The translations under genes were made by a program, and so were the position numbers. Positions 27,668 through 37,299 of a stretch of DNA of 64,000 nt are shown piece after piece (the stretch's first letter is position 1; every line of letters begins with the position of its first letter). The notes under the pieces are model-generated. The model searched no databases. It saw only the letters and a list, made by a program, of their open reading frames with translations, and was not told the origin of the DNA. Source of the DNA: Terriglobales bacterium (GTDB lineage Bacteria > Acidobacteriota > Terriglobia > Terriglobales > Acidobacteriaceae); contig JACPNP010000018.1 in the NCBI GenBank assembly GCA_016185365.1, forward strand, positions 43,848 to 107,847. Reading direction: 5' to 3'.

Positions 27668-28750
27668 TTACCCGCTGTGGCGGATGTGCATCACGTCGCC
27701 GTCCTGCACGATGTAGTCCTTGCCCTCGAGGCGCATCCAGCCTTTGGATTTCGCGTTCGCTTCCGAGCCCGCCTCCAGAAGCTTGTCCCAGTGAATGACC
27801 TCGGCGCGGATGAAATGCTTGGAGAGGTCGGTGTGGATCACGCCGGCCGCATCCTGAGCGCGCGAGTTGCGCTCCGTGGTCCAGGCGCGGCACTCGTCCT
27901 CGCCCACAGTGAAGAATGAGATGAGCCCGAGCAGCTCGTAGCTCTTGCGGATCAATCGGGTGAGGCCGCTCTCCGTCAGACCGTATCCGGCCAGGAATTC
28001 GGAGGCGTCTTCGTCCGGCATGGAGGCCAGCTCCGCCTCGACCTTGCCGCAGATGGCGGTGGCGCCGGCGTTGTGCCGTGAGGCCACGTCAGAAAGGTTG
28101 AACTTGCTCACCGCGCTTTCCAGATCCGCTCCCAGCGTGCTGCTCTCACTGATGTTCAACACATAGAGGATCGGTTTCTGGCTAAGGAACATGAAGCCGC
28201 GGATGCGCTTGATGTCGTCCTTGTCGATCACCATCTCGCGCAGAGGCTTTTCCGTCTCCAGATGTGTCTTGCAGCGGAGCAACAGGTCGTTCTCCTTCTC
28301 CAGCTCCGTGGTCTTTTGCTTCTTCAGGTCCTTTTGCAGGCGCTCCAGGCGCTTTTCCACCTGGCCGAGATCGCTCAAGATCATGTCGAAGTCCACATTC
28401 TTGATGTCGCGCAGCGGATCGAGCTCACCCACGTGCGGGATCGAGGGATCATCGAACGCGCGGACCACGTGGGCGATGGCATCCACCTGGCGCAGGCTGG
28501 CGAGATAGTTGGTGTCCTTGAGCGCTTCCTGGCCGATGGCGGCCACGTCGGCATATTCCACGGCGGCGTGGACGAGCTTTTTCGGGTTGTAGAGAGCGGC
28601 CAGTCGGTCGAGGCGGTCGTCGGGCACGCGGGCGATGCCCAAGTGGGCCTCGCGGGGGTTGTGCGTGGCCGCGTGGATCTCCACCTTGGTCAGGATCTGG
28701 AACAACGAGGTCTTGCCCACCTGGGGCAGGCCGATGATTCCGGTCTTCAT
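27668..28750 (-). CDS. ychF: Ribosome-associated ATPase YchF
   Basis: A 360-aa Obg-family ATPase linked to ribosomes and oxidative stress. The P-loop reads 'GLPQVGKTSLFQIL'. A coiled-coil insert follows ('EKRLERLQKDLKKQKTTELE'), and the C-terminal TGS domain ends 'YIVQDGDVMHIRHSG'. The P-loop has Gln-Val and Thr where most YchF proteins have Asn-Val and Ser. The NKxE-type specificity site is replaced by 'LYVLNISE', as expected for ATP-preferring YchF. It is upstream of the AIM24-like gene on the same strand. Confidence 0.93.
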   Translation of the reverse strand: MKTGIIGLPQVGKTSLFQILTKVEIHAATHNPREAHLGIARVPDDRLDRLAALYNPKKLVHAAVEYADVAAIGQEALKDTNYLASLRQVDAIAHVVRAFDDPSIPHVGELDPLRDIKNVDFDMILSDLGQVEKRLERLQKDLKKQKTTELEKENDLLLRCKTHLETEKPLREMVIDKDDIKRIRGFMFLSQKPILYVLNISESSTLGADLESAVSKFNLSDVASRHNAGATAICGKVEAELASMPDEDASEFLAGYGLTESGLTRLIRKSYELLGLISFFTVGEDECRAWTTERNSRAQDAAGVIHTDLSKHFIRAEVIHWDKLLEAGSEANAKSKGWMRLEGKDYIVQDGDVMHIRHSG

Positions 28751-28796
28751 GGGGTCCGTTCAGTAAGGATCAGGTAGCTAGGGGCAAAGGAATATT

Positions 28797-29282
28797 CTAA
28801 CCGACCGCGTCCGGATCGCGCGGGTTCACCAGCCGCCAGAGCACGACCAGACCGCACACGAACACCACGATCTCCAGCGCCGCCGAGGAACCGTGCAGCG
28901 CGGAAAACAGCCCGTGGCGAGGGTCATCGGCGGGAAGTGCGCTGATCACGATGGCGCCCTGCTCCGTCAATGCGTAGATGCGGGCAGCGATCCAGAACTG
29001 CGCGCCGGTCAACGCCAGCATAAAAAGTGTCAACAAGTTTTCAGTTGCATTGACTCTATGAGTGAGCACCAAATGTGTGGCTAGAAAAACACCGCCGCAG
29101 ATCAAGGCGAGAATGTGTAACTGGAGCAGCGTTTGGCCGGCGAGAACTCCGGCAAGCGCACGCAGGCCGCGCGGAGAGAGGACACCAAAGATATTGGGTG
29201 CGACAGCGGCTGCAAAATAGAAAATGCCCCCAAGCCAAAGAACGAGGGAAAGAAGACGAAGTAATCTTATGAACGAGATCAC
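28797..29282 (-). CDS. DUF4149-like four-helix membrane protein
   Basis: A 161-aa integral membrane protein starting at GTG 29282 ('ISFIRLLRLLSLVLWLGG'). Four hydrophobic segments are visible. The pattern 'LWLGGIFYFAAAVAPNIF' resembles DUF4149 proteins. The function is unknown. It lies 46 bp upstream of ychF on the same strand. Confidence 0.7.
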   Translation of the reverse strand: MISFIRLLRLLSLVLWLGGIFYFAAAVAPNIFGVLSPRGLRALAGVLAGQTLLQLHILALICGGVFLATHLVLTHRVNATENLLTLFMLALTGAQFWIAARIYALTEQGAIVISALPADDPRHGLFSALHGSSAALEIVVFVCGLVVLWRLVNPRDPDAVG

Positions 29283-29385
29283 CGGGCCACGCTCGAACGA
29301 AGGAAAGGCATTGGCGCCACGGTTTTCATGCGACTGTTGTCCAGAGGTTCAAACCTTGGGCTTGGCGACGTTTGCTGCAATGGGT

Positions 29386-30429
29386 CTATTTCTTGAGTTT
29401 CAGGTCTTCCATCGTAACGCCCTGGTCCTTCAACGTGGCGTCGCGATTGGCTTCCATCTGGGACTGGATCGATGCGAGGTTCTTCCGTAAATCCTCATAG
29501 CGTGCACTCTTTTGATTGAACACCTGGCGGACATTCTCATCACGGATAACCAGCCGGCCATTGTGCGCCGCAAAGGACCGCGAATTCTTAAGAGCAAATC
29601 CATACAGATCGAGCGCCGCTTCGGCCCACAACTTCTCTACCTTGTCTTGATTTGTGATATTTCGCAGAGGGCCGGCTGAGCTTTCATCGAACCCCCGAAG
29701 GAATGCCTCCTTCTCGGCTGCCGGCCAGTCCTTGGCTGCTACTTCGGCTCGTACGGCGGAATAGCGTTTGAGGATCTCGGCAAAGTAGGCCGAATCCGAT
29801 TCGGTACATTCGCGAAACCCATTGGCTGTGTTTTGCATCGCGCCGGGCGATGCGAAGGACTCCGCGGACATCAGGCCTTCGAGTATCGGTCCGCACTTGC
29901 CAACCGTTTCTTGATGTTCCCGCGTAAGCTGCAGGATATCGCCGAGGAACTTCAAGCCATATTTCTTACTTTCGCTTGCGTCCGGATCCACTTCACGATT
30001 TGCGGCCTGCTGTATCAGCGATTTCGCCGTTGTGTCATCCGGGTCGGCCGGTTGATTCCGCGCCCCGGACAGCGAAAGAATTGAGACGACCACTCCGCCC
30101 CAGAATAGCCACTTGGAAAAGCTATTCCAATCGCGCAGCCCAGAACGCCGGGATACAAAAAAAGCAATGATCGCGGGGATCAAAAGCATGCCAATGACCG
30201 AGCCGATGATATAGGCGGACGACTTGCGCAGATTGGTCAGGTAGGCGAACAGTGCCATCAGAAGAACGATCCCGACGGTCCGGACCACGCTGGTCGTAGT
30301 CAATTTGTCGGGGGCCGTCGCAACCGATGACGTGGTCTGCGACAAAGGCAGGAGGGTCGCAGCGCTTGAGGGACAATTCTTGCAGACACCGTCCGGTTGA
30401 GTCGGACTTCCGCACTGCGGGCAAAACAT
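29386..30429 (-). CDS. Membrane protein with N-terminal zinc ribbon, function unknown
   Basis: A 347-aa protein that begins with a zinc ribbon ('MFCPQCGSPTQPDGVCKNC'). Two or three hydrophobic helices follow (residues ~47-125: 'VGIVLLMALFAYLTNL', 'IIGSVIGMLLIPAIIAFF'). The C-terminal ~200 residues are helical, with coiled-coil-like segments ('YEDLRKNLASIQSQMEANRD'). I do not recognise the soluble domain. It may sense or scaffold at the membrane. Confidence 0.75.
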   Translation of the reverse strand: MFCPQCGSPTQPDGVCKNCPSSAATLLPLSQTTSSVATAPDKLTTTSVVRTVGIVLLMALFAYLTNLRKSSAYIIGSVIGMLLIPAIIAFFVSRRSGLRDWNSFSKWLFWGGVVVSILSLSGARNQPADPDDTTAKSLIQQAANREVDPDASESKKYGLKFLGDILQLTREHQETVGKCGPILEGLMSAESFASPGAMQNTANGFRECTESDSAYFAEILKRYSAVRAEVAAKDWPAAEKEAFLRGFDESSAGPLRNITNQDKVEKLWAEAALDLYGFALKNSRSFAAHNGRLVIRDENVRQVFNQKSARYEDLRKNLASIQSQMEANRDATLKDQGVTMEDLKLKK

Positions 30430-30497
30430 ACGTCGTTACTCCTATTCAAAGCTCTTCGCTCAAGCTTGCCGGTTCGATGACGAGCGCAAGCGACCGA

Positions 30498-31454
30498 TCA
30501 TACCGGCACGGGCACGCCGTCGACCATCTCCGTCATCAGTTGGTCGGCGTGGTCGGTCTTCTTCAGCGTCGAAGAATAGCGCGGATCCACCACCACGCGA
30601 TGGGCGAATACGGGAACGGCCAGGGTCTTGAAGTCGGAAGGCGTGGCGAAATCGCGGCCGGAAAGATAGGCCATGGCCTGCGCGGCACGGAACAGCATGA
30701 GCGAACCGCGGGGTGAGACGCCAAGGTTGAAGTACTCGGTATCACGGGTGCGCTTGACGATCTCCAGCGCGTAGTCCACCAGCGACTCATCCACGCGCAC
30801 CCTGGTCACTTCCTGCTGCATCGCCAGCACGTCGGCGCCTGTGAGCACTGGCCGCATCTCATCCAGTCGCGCGGCGCCGGCCTCCGAACGCAGGATCTGC
30901 TTCTCGCTGGCGGCCTCGGGATACGTCATCTTCACTCGCATCAGAAAACGGTCGAGTTGCGACTCCGGCAGCGGATACGTTCCATGGTGCTCCACCGGGT
31001 TCTGCGTCGCGATGACAAGAAAAGGTTGCGGCAGCGGGTGCGCGCGGCCATCCACGGTGACCTGGCCTTCGCTCATGGATTCCAGCAGCGCCGATTGTGT
31101 CTTCGGCGTGGTGCGGTTGATCTCATCGGCGAGCAAGACGTTGGTGAACACCGGGCCAGGCTTGAATTCGAATCTCTGCTCCAGCGCCGAATAGATGGAT
31201 ATGCCGAGTACGTCACTGGGCAGCAGGTCGCTGGTGAACTGGATGCGATTGAATGTGCAATCGATGGCCCGCGAGAGCGCATGGCCGAGCGTGGTCTTGC
31301 CCACGCCGGGGACGCCTTCGATCAGCAGGTGCCCGCGCGCCAACACGGTGACGATGGCCAGCCGGACCACATCATCCTTGCCGCGGATGATGGTGCGGAG
31401 CGCCTGCTCGAGCAGGGCGGCGCGGTTCGCGGTCTGGGCCACGGGCGGGGTCAT
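30498..31454 (-). CDS. MoxR-family AAA+ ATPase
   Basis: A 318-aa chaperone-like ATPase. Walker A is 'GVPGVGKTTLGHAL' and Walker B 'NVLLADEINRTTPKTQSALL'. Sensor 1 'LVIATQNPVEHHGTYPLPE' and sensor 2 'GVSPRGSLMLFRAAQAMA' follow. MoxR proteins usually activate a VWA or DUF58 partner, which is not adjacent here. It is transcribed divergently from ccmF. Confidence 0.92.
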   Translation of the reverse strand: MTPPVAQTANRAALLEQALRTIIRGKDDVVRLAIVTVLARGHLLIEGVPGVGKTTLGHALSRAIDCTFNRIQFTSDLLPSDVLGISIYSALEQRFEFKPGPVFTNVLLADEINRTTPKTQSALLESMSEGQVTVDGRAHPLPQPFLVIATQNPVEHHGTYPLPESQLDRFLMRVKMTYPEAASEKQILRSEAGAARLDEMRPVLTGADVLAMQQEVTRVRVDESLVDYALEIVKRTRDTEYFNLGVSPRGSLMLFRAAQAMAYLSGRDFATPSDFKTLAVPVFAHRVVVDPRYSSTLKKTDHADQLMTEMVDGVPVPV

Positions 31455-31592
31455 GTCCGGCGATTTTACAGGAGGCGGTGGGCCGCTGCCAGCCGCGCGC
31501 AGGCGTGATTCAGGTCACAGACTCCGCCGCCCGGACACGTAGAATTGCAAGCAGATACGCAGTCTGCAACAATGTAAGTTCCACCACCGACT

Positions 31593-33659
31593 ATGGCCGT
31601 TTTTGGCAGTTTTGCCCTGATGCTGGCGCTGGTCCTGAGCTTTTATGCTCTGTTCGCCGGCGGGTTCGCGCTCTATCGCGGCGCCCACACCACGGGTCTG
31701 GGTGCGGCCTCTCCCTTCGACCGCTTAAGCGAGACGGCCCGGCGCGCCGGTATCGCCACATTTTTCAGCGTGAGCGCGGCGGCGGTGGCGCTGGTCATCA
31801 GCGTGATGCGCGACGATTTTTCGCTGGCCTACATCCGTGACCATTCCAATATCGCCCTGCCCGCGGCGTACAAGTTCGCGGCCCTGTGGTCCGGACAGGA
31901 AGGCTCGCTGCTGTTCTGGGCGTTGCTGCTTTCCTGCTACGCATTCGTGGTCCGCATCCGGCATAAGGTCGACGTAAAGCTCTCCGCATACGCCGGCGTG
32001 GTCCTCGCGGCCATCCAGTTCTTCTTTCTCCTGCTGGTGAACTTCGCAGCCCGGCCGTTCTCGCTGGTGGTGGGTGAGGTGCCACCTGACGGCAACGGAT
32101 TGAACCCCCTGCTGCAATATCCGGAGATGGTCATTCATCCGCCGATGCTGTACCTCGGCTACGTGGGCATGTCCGTGCCCTTCGCCTTCGCGCTGGGTGC
32201 GCTGATCATGAAGTATCCGGGGGAGAAGTGGATCCACATCACCCGGCGCTGGACCATGGTGGCCTGGCTGTTCCTCACCCTGGGCATTTTCCTCGGAGCG
32301 CACTGGGCCTACTCGGTGCTGGGTTGGGGCGGCTACTGGGGCTGGGACCCGGTGGAGAACGCCTCGTTCCTGCCCTGGCTCTCCGGCACCGCGTTTCTGC
32401 ATTCGGTGATGATGCAGGAGAAACGCGGCATGATGAAGGTGTGGAACGTATGGCTGATCTTTGTCACCTTCCTGCTCTCCATCTTCGGCACGTTCCTGAC
32501 GCGCAGCGGCGTGGTCAGCTCGGTGCACGCCTTCGCGCAATCGAACATCGGCATCTGGTTCATGATCTTTCTTGGTGTGACCCTGGCCACCTGCTTGTTT
32601 TTCTATCTGATGAATCACGCCCACTTGCGCAGCGAGAACAAGCTGGAGTCGCTGGTCTCGCGCGAGTCGAGCTTCTTGTTCAACAATCTGGTCTTGCTGG
32701 CGGCTTGTTTCGCCGTGCTCTGGGGCACGATCTTCCCCATCCTGAGTGAATGGGTGCAGGGACACAAGATCACGGTCGGCCCGCCGTTCTTCAACAAGGT
32801 GTTGATACCCATCGGACTGTTCCTGCTGATGCTGACGGCACTAGGTCCGTTGCTGGCCTGGCGCAGCACGTCACTCGCGGCCGTTAAGCGCAACTTCCTG
32901 GTCCCAGGAGTCCTGTCGCTCGCCTCCGGCGTGGCGATGCTGGTCGGCGGGATGCGTCCCTGGGACGACATCGCCAAGCTCTATTCGCTGGTCACCATCA
33001 TGCTCAGCGTGCTGGTCACGGCCACCATCGCCAGCGAGTACCTGCGCGGCGGGCGCGTCATCGCAGCACACACCGGGCGGGGCATCGTGCCCGGCATGTG
33101 GCTGCTCACAAGGCGCAACACGCGGCGCTACGGCGGATACATCGTGCACTTCGGTGTGGTGCTGGTGTGCATCGGTTTCGCCGGCGCGGCGTTTAACCAG
33201 ACCAACGAGCAGGAACTGGGTTTCCGCGAGTCCATGAACCTCGGGCCATACACGCTGGTGTGCCAAAAGTACACGCAGGACGATTATCCGAACTATGGCT
33301 CCGAGCTGGCGATCATCGATGTATACAAGGGCGGGCAGCTTGTGACCACGCTGTTTCCCGAGCGCCGCTTCTACAAGTCGAGCCAGCAGCCGTCTACGAT
33401 GGTCGCGCTGCGCAGCACCCTGCGCGAAGACCTCTATCTGGTCTATGCCGGAAAGAATCTGGAGAATGACAAGCCGATCATCAAGGCCCACCTGAATCCG
33501 CTGGTCATTTGGATCTGGATCGGCGTGGTGGTCATGACCATCGGAACATTGGCCGCCCTAGTGCCGAACCTGCCGGCTGCGGCCGTCGCAACGGTTGCGC
33601 CGCGCAGGGAAGTGGCGAAGAAAGAGCCGGAACCTGAGCCGGCGGGAGTGGGGGACTGA
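31593..33659 (+). CDS. ccmF: Cytochrome c maturation heme lyase subunit CcmF
   Basis: A 688-aa multi-pass protein that delivers heme to apocytochrome c in system I. The tryptophan-rich WWD-type motif is present ('WGGYWGWDPVENASFLPWL'). It also has the conserved 'EGSLLFWALLLSCYA' and 'HPPMLYLGYVGMSVPFAFAL' segments. About 14 hydrophobic helices are visible. The next gene, ccmH, starts within the stop of this one. Dihaem-type cytochrome genes such as the one at 56414 need this system. Confidence 0.94.
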   Translation: MAVFGSFALMLALVLSFYALFAGGFALYRGAHTTGLGAASPFDRLSETARRAGIATFFSVSAAAVALVISVMRDDFSLAYIRDHSNIALPAAYKFAALWSGQEGSLLFWALLLSCYAFVVRIRHKVDVKLSAYAGVVLAAIQFFFLLLVNFAARPFSLVVGEVPPDGNGLNPLLQYPEMVIHPPMLYLGYVGMSVPFAFALGALIMKYPGEKWIHITRRWTMVAWLFLTLGIFLGAHWAYSVLGWGGYWGWDPVENASFLPWLSGTAFLHSVMMQEKRGMMKVWNVWLIFVTFLLSIFGTFLTRSGVVSSVHAFAQSNIGIWFMIFLGVTLATCLFFYLMNHAHLRSENKLESLVSRESSFLFNNLVLLAACFAVLWGTIFPILSEWVQGHKITVGPPFFNKVLIPIGLFLLMLTALGPLLAWRSTSLAAVKRNFLVPGVLSLASGVAMLVGGMRPWDDIAKLYSLVTIMLSVLVTATIASEYLRGGRVIAAHTGRGIVPGMWLLTRRNTRRYGGYIVHFGVVLVCIGFAGAAFNQTNEQELGFRESMNLGPYTLVCQKYTQDDYPNYGSELAIIDVYKGGQLVTTLFPERRFYKSSQQPSTMVALRSTLREDLYLVYAGKNLENDKPIIKAHLNPLVIWIWIGVVVMTIGTLAALVPNLPAAAVATVAPRREVAKKEPEPEPAGVGD

Positions 33660-34048
33660 TGCGCAAACGAGTCACTTCACTCTTCGCGGTGGCGCTGATC
33701 GCACTGGTCACGCTCGGCGCCGATACCGATCAGGCGCGCTTCGAGAAACTCGGCCATGAGATGGTCTGTACCTGCGGATGCAATCAGATCCTGCTGGAAT
33801 GCAATCACGTGGGATGTCCGTCCTCAGAGAAGATGCGGCAGGAATTGATCGCCGGCATGAAGGAAGGCAAGGGCGATAAAGAGATTCTGGCGATGTTCGT
33901 CGCCAAGTATGGCCCGACCGTCCTGGCCGCGCCGACAGCCACGGGATTCAATCTGACGGCCTGGGTCACGCCGTTCGCGATCTTCATCGCCGGCCTACTC
34001 ACCGTGATGCTGGTGGTCCGCAATTGGCGCTTTAAGAGACGCGTTTGA
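33659..34048 (+). CDS. ccmH: Cytochrome c maturation protein CcmH/NrfF
   Basis: A 129-aa thiol-disulfide protein with an N-terminal signal anchor and a C-terminal membrane helix ('FAIFIAGLLTVMLVV'). The redox motif reads 'MVCTCGCNQILLECNH' instead of the more usual LRCxxCQ, with extra Cys residues. It starts at ATG 33659, overlapping the ccmF stop by one base. Confidence 0.88.
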   Translation: MRKRVTSLFAVALIALVTLGADTDQARFEKLGHEMVCTCGCNQILLECNHVGCPSSEKMRQELIAGMKEGKGDKEILAMFVAKYGPTVLAAPTATGFNLTAWVTPFAIFIAGLLTVMLVVRNWRFKRRV

Positions 34049-34242
34049 CCTTTTTGCGCGAGCGCAAGGAAGTGGTCTATGAGAACCTGCGCGATCTGAA
34101 CTTCGAACACAAAGCCGGCAAGTTCCCCGAACAGGATTTTCTGGCCATGCGCGCCGGTCTGGAAAGCGAGGCCGCGGCGATCCTGGCGGAGATTGAAGAC
34201 CTGGAACAAGGCAAGCGCCCGCGGACATCGTCCAGCCACTGA
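34045..34242 (+). CDS. Short CcmI/SHOCT-like protein of the ccm operon
   Basis: A 65-aa helical protein starting at TTG 34045, overlapping the ccmH stop. The sequence 'KEVVYENLRDLNFEHKAGKF' and 'EDFLAMRA...' pattern looks like the short helical module found at CcmI N-termini. No membrane helix is present. It is probably part of the cytochrome c maturation operon. Confidence 0.65.
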   Translation: MTFLRERKEVVYENLRDLNFEHKAGKFPEQDFLAMRAGLESEAAAILAEIEDLEQGKRPRTSSSH

Positions 34243-34289
34243 TCAGAGAAATAACTGTTCGTAATCCCAGCGTCGATCAAGGAGAAAGC

Positions 34290-35468
34290 GTGATTCGAAA
34301 CACGATCGCATGGTTCCTGTTGTGCGGGGCGTCGTTCGCCGCGGACCTTACCGGCACGGTGACCAACAAGACTGTTGGCAAGCCTGCCGCGGGCGACACC
34401 GTGACCCTGCTCAAGTTGGAACAGGGCATGAACGAGGTTGGCTCCACCAAGACGGATACCCAGGGCCGCTTCAAATTCTCCGCGGTGGAGGATACAGCCA
34501 GCCACCTCATCCGCGTGAACCATCACAACGTGAATTACTTCCGCCCGGCCCCGGCCGGCACTGGCTCCGTCGAGGTGGATGTGTTCGACGTAGCGGAGAA
34601 AGTGGAAGGCGTGAAGCTTTCCCTGGATGTGAACCGGATCGAGGCTGACGGCGGTTCGATGCGGGTGATCCAGTTCTATGAGGTGATGAATGAATCGAAG
34701 CCGCCGCGCACGATGATGTCGGCCAAGGGGTTCGAGTTCGTCTTGCCGGAGGGCGCGCAGATCCAGGAGTCACTGGCGGCCGGGCCAGGCGGAATGCCGG
34801 TGACCACGGCGCCTGTGCCGACCGGAGAAAAAAATCACTATGCGTTCCTGTTCCCGGTGCGTCCGGGCGCGACGCGCTTCCAGGTCGCCTACACACTCGC
34901 GTACAGCGGCAGCGCGACAGTTACTCCGGTCCTGCTGCGCCCGACGGAAGATTTCGCCGTCAGTGTTCCCAAGTCCATGCAGCTGACACCGGCCACGGGA
35001 TCGCCTCTGGCGCGGAAGGGTGAAGAGGGCGGGCTGGACGTCTTTGTCGCCAATAATGTGGGGCCGGGGAGCAATGTCGGCTTTTCCGTCAGCGGCACCG
35101 GCGTGGCCCCTGCCACCGAACGGGGCGGAGGCAGTCAAGGCGCTCCGGCTGGCGGCGACAACAGCGGGCGACCCGGCGGTGGTTTGGGCGCGCCGGTCAA
35201 CTCGCCCGATCCTCTCTCGAAATATCAGTGGTGGATCATCGGCGGCATCGCCATCGCCCTGGTGGCCGGGGCTGGATGGATGATGAGCAAGACACCCGTG
35301 CCTGCGATCGCAGGGGCGCGCCCGGGGTCACTGATGGAGACCCTGAAACAGGAATTGTTTGAGTTGGAATCCGAGCGGTTGCAGAAGAAGATCTCAGACG
35401 ACGAATACGCCAAACAAAAATCCGCGCTGGAGATCATGATCAAGCGCGCGCTGGAAAAGCAAGGTTAG
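34290..35468 (+). CDS. Exported carboxypeptidase-regulatory-like protein with C-terminal membrane helix
   Basis: A 392-aa protein starting at GTG 34290 with a signal peptide ('TIAWFLLCGASFAADL'). An Ig-like/carboxypeptidase regulatory domain follows ('LTGTVTNKTVGKPAAGDTV'). Residues ~260-305 are Gly/Pro-rich. A hydrophobic helix ('WWIIGGIAIALVAGAGWMM') precedes a cytoplasmic helical tail of SHOCT-like type ('ELESERLQKKISDDEYAK'). It continues the ccm plus-strand run and ends at a strong terminator. It may support envelope assembly, but no specific role is visible. Confidence 0.75.
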   Translation: MIRNTIAWFLLCGASFAADLTGTVTNKTVGKPAAGDTVTLLKLEQGMNEVGSTKTDTQGRFKFSAVEDTASHLIRVNHHNVNYFRPAPAGTGSVEVDVFDVAEKVEGVKLSLDVNRIEADGGSMRVIQFYEVMNESKPPRTMMSAKGFEFVLPEGAQIQESLAAGPGGMPVTTAPVPTGEKNHYAFLFPVRPGATRFQVAYTLAYSGSATVTPVLLRPTEDFAVSVPKSMQLTPATGSPLARKGEEGGLDVFVANNVGPGSNVGFSVSGTGVAPATERGGGSQGAPAGGDNSGRPGGGLGAPVNSPDPLSKYQWWIIGGIAIALVAGAGWMMSKTPVPAIAGARPGSLMETLKQELFELESERLQKKISDDEYAKQKSALEIMIKRALEKQG

Positions 35469-35486
35469 GGACGGCGTTCAAGACGA

Positions 35487-35519
35487 ACGGCGGAGACCTT
35501 GGTCTCCGCCGTAGTTTTT
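35487..35519 (+). terminator. Rho-independent terminator at the end of the ccm run
   Basis: A perfect 12-bp stem (ACGGCGGAGACC / GGTCTCCGCCGT) is followed by AGTTTTT. It lies 18 bp beyond the plus-strand gene that ends at 35468 and just before the convergent aminotransferase. Confidence 0.92.
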
Positions 35520-35539
35520 AGGACAGAAGTCGTCGGGAA

Positions 35540-36715
35540 TTACAGACTTTTCTTCATTGCATCCAGCCCCGCCTGGATGATCTCCGGCGCGGTCGAGAAG
35601 GAGAAACGGCAGTGCCCTTCGCCGGCGTCGCCAAAAACGATGCCCGGAACCGTTGCCACTTGTGCCGCGTCCAACAACGTCGCCGCGGCGGCGCGACTCT
35701 CCTTATGGATGCGGGAGACATTCGGGAAGGCATAGAAGGCGCCCGCGGGCATTTCGCAGGTGAGTCCCAATGCATTCAACCCGTTGACCAGCAGATCGCG
35801 CCGATATTGATATTGCTCGAGAACGTCCGCGAGAAATGCAGTCGGCGTATTGATCGCGGCCAGCGCGGCCCACTGCGACGGCGTGGAAACACCATTCGTG
35901 GAATAAAGCGTGGTCTTGCGCAGGCCGGTCATCCACGGTTCCTTGGCGATCACATAACCCAAGCGCCAGCCGGTCATGGCATAAGACTTGGAGAACGTGA
36001 AGCTGGTGATGGTGCGCTCCATCATGTCCGGCAGCGAGGCGATGGAGACGTGTTCCTGGTCAAAGACCAGGTCCTCATACGCTTCATCCGCCAGCACGAT
36101 CAAGTCGTGTTCCTTGGCGAACCCGGCAACGATCTCGGCCTCGGACCGGTTGAACACAACACCACCCGGGTTCTGCGGCGTGTTGTAATAGATGGCTTTG
36201 GTGCGCGGTGTGAGCGATTGCTTCAAGGTCTCGCGCAATCCCCGGGCGCGGGCTTCCTTCGTCGAAACGAAGACCGGCGTTGCCTGACTATAGGCGACCA
36301 GGTCCTTGATCGGTGTCCAGAAGGGCGAGAACATCAGGCATTCATCGCCGGGATCAAGCACGCACTGAAACGCTCCGAACAGGCCTTGCATGCCGCCGTT
36401 GACCACGATCACGTCGTCCACCGTGGCGGGGATGCGATTGCGCTCGTTGACTTTGCCGGCGATGGCGGCGCGCAGCTCCGCGATGCCGGACGAGGGCGCG
36501 TAGCGCGTCTTGTTCGCGGCCAGCGCCTGCGTCATCGCATCCTTTATATGTTGCGGAGTGGGCAGGAAGGGCTCGCCGCCTTCGAACTGGTGGACGGACC
36601 GCCCCTGGGCGCGCAATTCCATGACCTTATTGCGGATCTGAACGATGTCGGAGAAGCCGACCCGCTCCAGGCGGTTGGCCAGCCTAAATCGGGCGGGGAC
36701 AGAGGTTGTGCGCAA
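35540..36715 (-). CDS. Class I/II PLP-dependent aminotransferase
   Basis: A 391-aa fold-type I aminotransferase. The substrate/cofactor segments include 'YAPSSGIAELRAAIAGKV', 'YYNTPQNPGGVVFNRSEAE', 'VLADEAYEDLVFD' and the PLP-lysine motif 'TFSKSYAMTGWRLGY'. The last Arg region reads 'ALGLTCEMPAGAFYAF' and 'GHCRFSFS'. It resembles aspartate or aromatic aminotransferases; the specificity is not determined. The start at TTG 36715 is uncertain. Confidence 0.9.
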   Translation of the reverse strand: MRTTSVPARFRLANRLERVGFSDIVQIRNKVMELRAQGRSVHQFEGGEPFLPTPQHIKDAMTQALAANKTRYAPSSGIAELRAAIAGKVNERNRIPATVDDVIVVNGGMQGLFGAFQCVLDPGDECLMFSPFWTPIKDLVAYSQATPVFVSTKEARARGLRETLKQSLTPRTKAIYYNTPQNPGGVVFNRSEAEIVAGFAKEHDLIVLADEAYEDLVFDQEHVSIASLPDMMERTITSFTFSKSYAMTGWRLGYVIAKEPWMTGLRKTTLYSTNGVSTPSQWAALAAINTPTAFLADVLEQYQYRRDLLVNGLNALGLTCEMPAGAFYAFPNVSRIHKESRAAAATLLDAAQVATVPGIVFGDAGEGHCRFSFSTAPEIIQAGLDAMKKSL

Positions 36716-36836
36716 GCCGATTCGAGGTCCTTTGATTGGATTTTGTGGGCGGACTAATGAGTATATCGGGAAATGTCAGGGGACGAAAGCCACTGAACGC
36801 GTACAATGCTGCGAACGGATCAGGGAGGTTAGGAAC

Positions 36837-37229
36837 ATGAAGCGTGTGACCGGACTCGGCGGGTTGTTCTTCAAGGCGGACGACCCCAAAGCTCTTTACG
36901 CATGGTATGAAAAACATCTGGGACTCCCGCTGACACCCGATGGCTCGTGTGTGGTCCTGCCCTGGCGATACGCGGATGATCCGCAGCGCGAGGGCATGAC
37001 CGTTTGGTCCATCTTTCCCAAGAGCACCAAGTACCTTGAGCCGAGCCAGGCGTCGTTCATGATGAATTTTTGCGTGGATGATCTCGAAGCTGTTTTGACT
37101 GAGCTCAAGAAAGAAGGAGTGACCATCGATCCGAAGCGGGATGATTCAGAATTCGGGCGCTTCGCCTGGATCATGGATCCGGAAGGGAACAAGATCGAGC
37201 TGTGGGAGCCTCCGAAGAGCGCACATTAG
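36837..37229 (+). CDS. VOC (glyoxalase/dioxygenase-fold) family protein
   Basis: A 130-aa single-module VOC protein starting at ATG 36837, with AGGAAC just upstream; the longer ORF in the track includes 64 spurious residues. The pattern 'GLGGLFFKADDPKALYAWYE', 'MMNFCVDDLEAVLTELKKEG', and 'FAWIMDPEGNKIELWEPP' is typical. The terminal Glu is a likely metal ligand. The substrate is unknown. Confidence 0.85.
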   Translation: MKRVTGLGGLFFKADDPKALYAWYEKHLGLPLTPDGSCVVLPWRYADDPQREGMTVWSIFPKSTKYLEPSQASFMMNFCVDDLEAVLTELKKEGVTIDPKRDDSEFGRFAWIMDPEGNKIELWEPPKSAH

Positions 37230-37299
37230 CGTTTGTCGCTAAACGGCCAACGCCAGCCGCCTGGTTTATACTGACGCGGCAAGCCGGAGAGGACAGACT

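Noticed and set aside
31540-31592. Inverted repeat TTGCA...TGCAA upstream of ccmF as an operator
   Set aside because: The arms are only five bases long and occur by chance often; no regulator gene is adjacent.
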